Shown in pieces: positions 61,395 through 64,000 of a stretch of 64,000 nt of DNA. The DNA comes from Phymorhynchus buccinoides. Taxonomy: Eukaryota; Mollusca; Gastropoda; Neogastropoda; Raphitomidae. The stretch is from positions 14,758,203 through 14,822,202 of the forward strand of contig CM065687.1 in assembly GCA_017654935.2 (NCBI GenBank), given 5' to 3'. A program made the translations under genes and the position numbers. The notes beneath the pieces are model-generated. The model had not been told where the DNA came from, did not search any database, and worked only from the letters and a program-made list of their open reading frames with translations. Numbering within the stretch: the first letter of the stretch is position 1; each line of letters begins with the position of its first letter.

Positions 61395-62545
61395 TTGATT
61401 TGTAAAAAGCTTTTGACAAAGTGCCACATAGAACTTTAGAAGACTATTACCATGTATAAACTGCAAGGTTATGGCATGCAAGACAATCTACTTAAATGGA
61501 TAGATGACTCTTTAACAGACAGAATTCAATATGTTAACATTTAACGTGAGAAATCAGACAGTACATGTTAGTAGTGGTGTTCATCAGGGTAGCGTCCTGG
61601 GACCTACACTTTTTTTTAATTAGTTTTATAAATGATATACCTGACATTGTAGATCAATTGCTTTATAAAGATATTTGCTGATGACACTTAATCATAACAG
61701 TATTAGATGATCGGAGCAGGATTAAACTACAGAAGCCAATTGATAAACTAGTTGAATAGACGAAGGATTGACAAATAAAGTTTAATAGTAAAAAATGCAA
61801 AATACTTCTCATGGGTAAAAATAATCCTAACTATGATTATAACATTGATTATTGTGATCTTGAACCTAGTGAGGTCGAGAAAGATCTGGGGGTCTTTGTG
61901 GATATTAATCTAAATTTTGAAGAGCATATTACTACTACTGTCAAGAATATTTAAGAAAGCTAATAAAATGTCTGGTATGATATCACATTTCATTCAGTTT
62001 AAATCCAAAGAAATAATGGTTCCTCTTTTCAAAGCATTAGTTAGACCGATTTTAGAATATGTGGAAATGCGGTTTGGAGCCCAAAATTTAAGAAACATTG
62101 AAAATGTTCAAAGAAAAATACTAAACAAATTATTGGATTACAAAACTGTAAAATTTATGAAGAGAGACTTAAAGCTCTAAATATGTGAAGTCTTGAATAC
62201 TGCCGGCTAAGAGGTGATATGATAAGACACGTTTAAAATCTTACGTAAGTAAAAGTTGACAGTCAAACTACTAACAGTATATATAATAACAATTAATTTT
62301 GTTCACAATTAATACTTCCATTACCAGAGGCCATCCCTTGAAGATTAACAAGCCATTTACCAGGACTAATACCTAAGCATATTTTTTCACAGAGTTATCA
62401 ATCCTTGGAATTCCTTACCCAGTAATATAGCAACTGCAGGAACACTCAATAGTTTTAATGACATGTTAGATAGACACTGGGAGGATTATAGCTTCCAGAC
62501 AATTTTTGCTATCATTTAATGAAAGAAGCAATACAATGCCTACTT
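61395..62545 (+). pseudogene. Decayed LINE RT, copy C
   Basis: DFCKKLLTKCHIEL (DFxKAFDxVPHxxL), GYGMQDNLLKWIDDSLTDR, HQGSVLGPTLF, KIFADDT, NSKKCKILLMGKNNPNYDYN, EKDLGVFVDINLNFEEHI, ALVRPILEYVEMRFGAQNLR, IENVQRKILNKLL, RVINPWNSLPSNIAT-type end. Order and motifs of RT are complete, but several frameshifts and stops separate them. More diverged than copies A and B. Confidence 0.72.
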
Positions 62546-62904
62546 TGTTGCACCCGGAATATTAAAAAACTAAAACAAAACATGAATGACTTGAAAGAGT
62601 AGGCAAAAGTCTATCTAAGCCTATACGCCGTACCTATGATATGATTGATGAAGACTTGGGGAGAGCACTTGAAAATAGATAAATCAAAACAGCATGAATG
62701 ACCTGGCCAGCCAGTGCTCGTTCAGCAGGTCACCAGCATAATGCTAAGTCCAGCAACACTTAGGCCTACTTTCTGATATGATTATCTTTTTGTTCTTGAT
62801 CTTTCTTCTTATTCTTGATCTTTCTTTCTTAATTTTTCATTTCCATGCGGTGCAACTCTTTCAGTTTCACACTAATTTAAGTTTGTTTTTAAGTTTACAA
62901 GAAA

Positions 62905-63300
62905 GATCCGCTGTTGCTCAGTTGGTAAGTCCGAGTCGCTAGCTCGTAATCCGTCAGATTTGCGTGTGCGCATGTTCGAACCCAGCTCAGTTCATAGTCA
63001 GTGGTGTGTCCTTGGAAAAAGCACTTTACTCCTATTTTTCTCACTCCACCCAGGTGTAAATGCGTATCTGACGTCAGTTGGGGAAAAAGTCCTTCGGATG
63101 AGACTTTTCAAAAACCGAGGTCCTGTGTGCGAGCGCATACACAAGATCTTGCGCACACGATAAAGTCCATCCCACTATTCAGTACGAGTAGGCCGTGAGT
63201 GCCGGTGGGATGGATGACACAAATTCAAACTGCACGCATTCTGTGCACTATTAATGACTTGAATGAAAACCAGTGAGCGCGGGGCAGGATAAACATCCCC
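62905..63300 (+). mobile_element. tRNA-derived SINE with conserved central domain
   Basis: Head: GCTGTTGCTCAGTTGGTAAG (A box) ... GCATGTTCGAACCCAGC (B box). It is followed by the CCTTGGAAAAAGCACTTTACTC, CTCACTCCACCCAGGTGTAA block, a conserved SINE central domain type (GGCAAGGCACTTxAC, CCACCCAGGxGTAAATG) seen in several invertebrate SINEs. Confidence 0.7.
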
Positions 63301-63309
63301 AACTGGAAT

Positions 63310-63900
63310 AAGAAGAAAGAACTGAACTGAAACAGAGAGCTTCCAATAAAACATCTGTGACTGAAACAAAACAAATCAACCACAAGCAATTTGGGTTGCA
63401 TTGAACTTGGTTGTTCTATCCCGGAAGTCACTCTCTGGGAATCTTAAAAACAGCATGGTGATGACATATTGTTTTCAAAGGCAATGTAAGCATTTTACAA
63501 GGCTTATCGGACTCTGACTGTCTCTGTCCATCATTTTAACTGTCTGTTTGTCTCATTATCTCTCCCTCTTGTGTTCCCCTCCTGCATCCTCCTACAGGGC
63601 TCTGCCCCTGTACCCTGCTGGGGCACTTGCCCTGGACTCCTGCCGAATGAATGAAAGATTGTGTTTTACGTCCTCTTGACCCGGCATGGGACATCTGGAC
63701 TCCTGCCTTTTATTTCTTTTCATTTTGAGGAGTTGCAGCACCCATGGACTTTCCATTCTTTCTTCTCTTGGTCTCTTCCTGTTCTTTTCTTTTTCCATCT
63801 TGTTGGTCTAGTCGATAGGGTCAGGGTGGAGGAAAATGGGTGTTAAGGAATGGGTGAGGGGGTGGGGATTAGGGGACGGGGAGGTAGAACTAGAATGATG
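63310..63900. other. No gene seen
   Basis: C/T-rich and mixed sequence without supported exons. Confidence 0.4.
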
Positions 63901-63904
63901 TTCT

Positions 63905-64000
63905 TATTTTCTTCTTCTTCTTCTGGTCATAATGGCCATGTATGTGTCCGGTTTTCAGTTTTCACTGGTTTCCCCACAGCTTACAGCTGACACATTCCCA
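63905..64000 (-). mobile_element. GAA-tailed SINE, type 1 tail, cut by window end
   Basis: TTTTCTTCTTCTTCTTCTGG, TCATAATGGCCATGTATGTG, CCGGTTTTCAGTTTTCACTG, CAGCTGACACATTCC. Continues beyond the window. Confidence 0.65.

Overview
The window is eukaryotic, repeat-rich nuclear DNA. Coding sequence is split into short phase-compatible exons with GT/AG borders. LINE, SINE and MITE relics are everywhere, and there are many (CA)n arrays and long poly(C)/poly(G) runs. Together with invertebrate-type Rex1/CR1-like and L1-Tx1-like LINE fragments, piggyBac-like MITEs and TTAGGG-type motifs inside foldback elements, this suggests a lophotrochozoan animal, probably a marine mollusc (gastropod or bivalve). 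That placement is inference. No prokaryotic operon, rRNA, CRISPR array or functional tRNA was found.

Two host genes can be reconstructed. (1) On the minus strand, from about 29.03 kb to 12.93 kb, lies a multi-exon gene for a probable type I membrane protein. It has a signal peptide (28948-29032), a Cys-rich N-glycosylated ectodomain (27486-27733, 24098-24305, 18911-19320, 17971-18328), one transmembrane helix, and a cytosolic tail ending in an exon (12925-13376) with a 13-residue repeat and two PPxY motifs. I do not recognise its family. (2) On the plus strand, 33166-46669, eight exons join in frame (1116 nt, 371 codons plus stop) into an ADP-ribosylglycohydrolase-family enzyme with all three acidic metal-binding clusters. 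A third, weak candidate is a single first exon on the minus strand at 31292-31529.

The hydrolase gene is structurally odd. Two tandem arrays in its introns are amplified copies of its own exon-intron junctions: the 3' edge of exon 2 with its donor (35.1-36.2 kb) and the 5' edge of exon 7 with its acceptor (42.9-44.2 kb). Exon 5 has a 96-bp in-phase duplicate carrying its own donor. A further array at 41-42.1 kb repeats a unit resembling an acceptor and donor back to back.

The rest is mobile-element territory. 1-12 kb holds SINEs, MITEs, foldback elements and a decayed LINE. 12-29 kb holds the introns and 3' flank of the membrane-protein gene, filled with satellites (107-bp and about 50-bp units), MITEs and a tRNA-derived SINE. 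44-50 kb holds nested piggyBac-like and Tigger-like elements and foldbacks. 50-64 kb is a LINE graveyard on both strands plus a roughly 740-bp TIR element that carries a PHD-like mini-exon. The most striking repeat is a foldback family (four copies, each with a perfect 8-bp target duplication) with telomere-like repeats in its arms.
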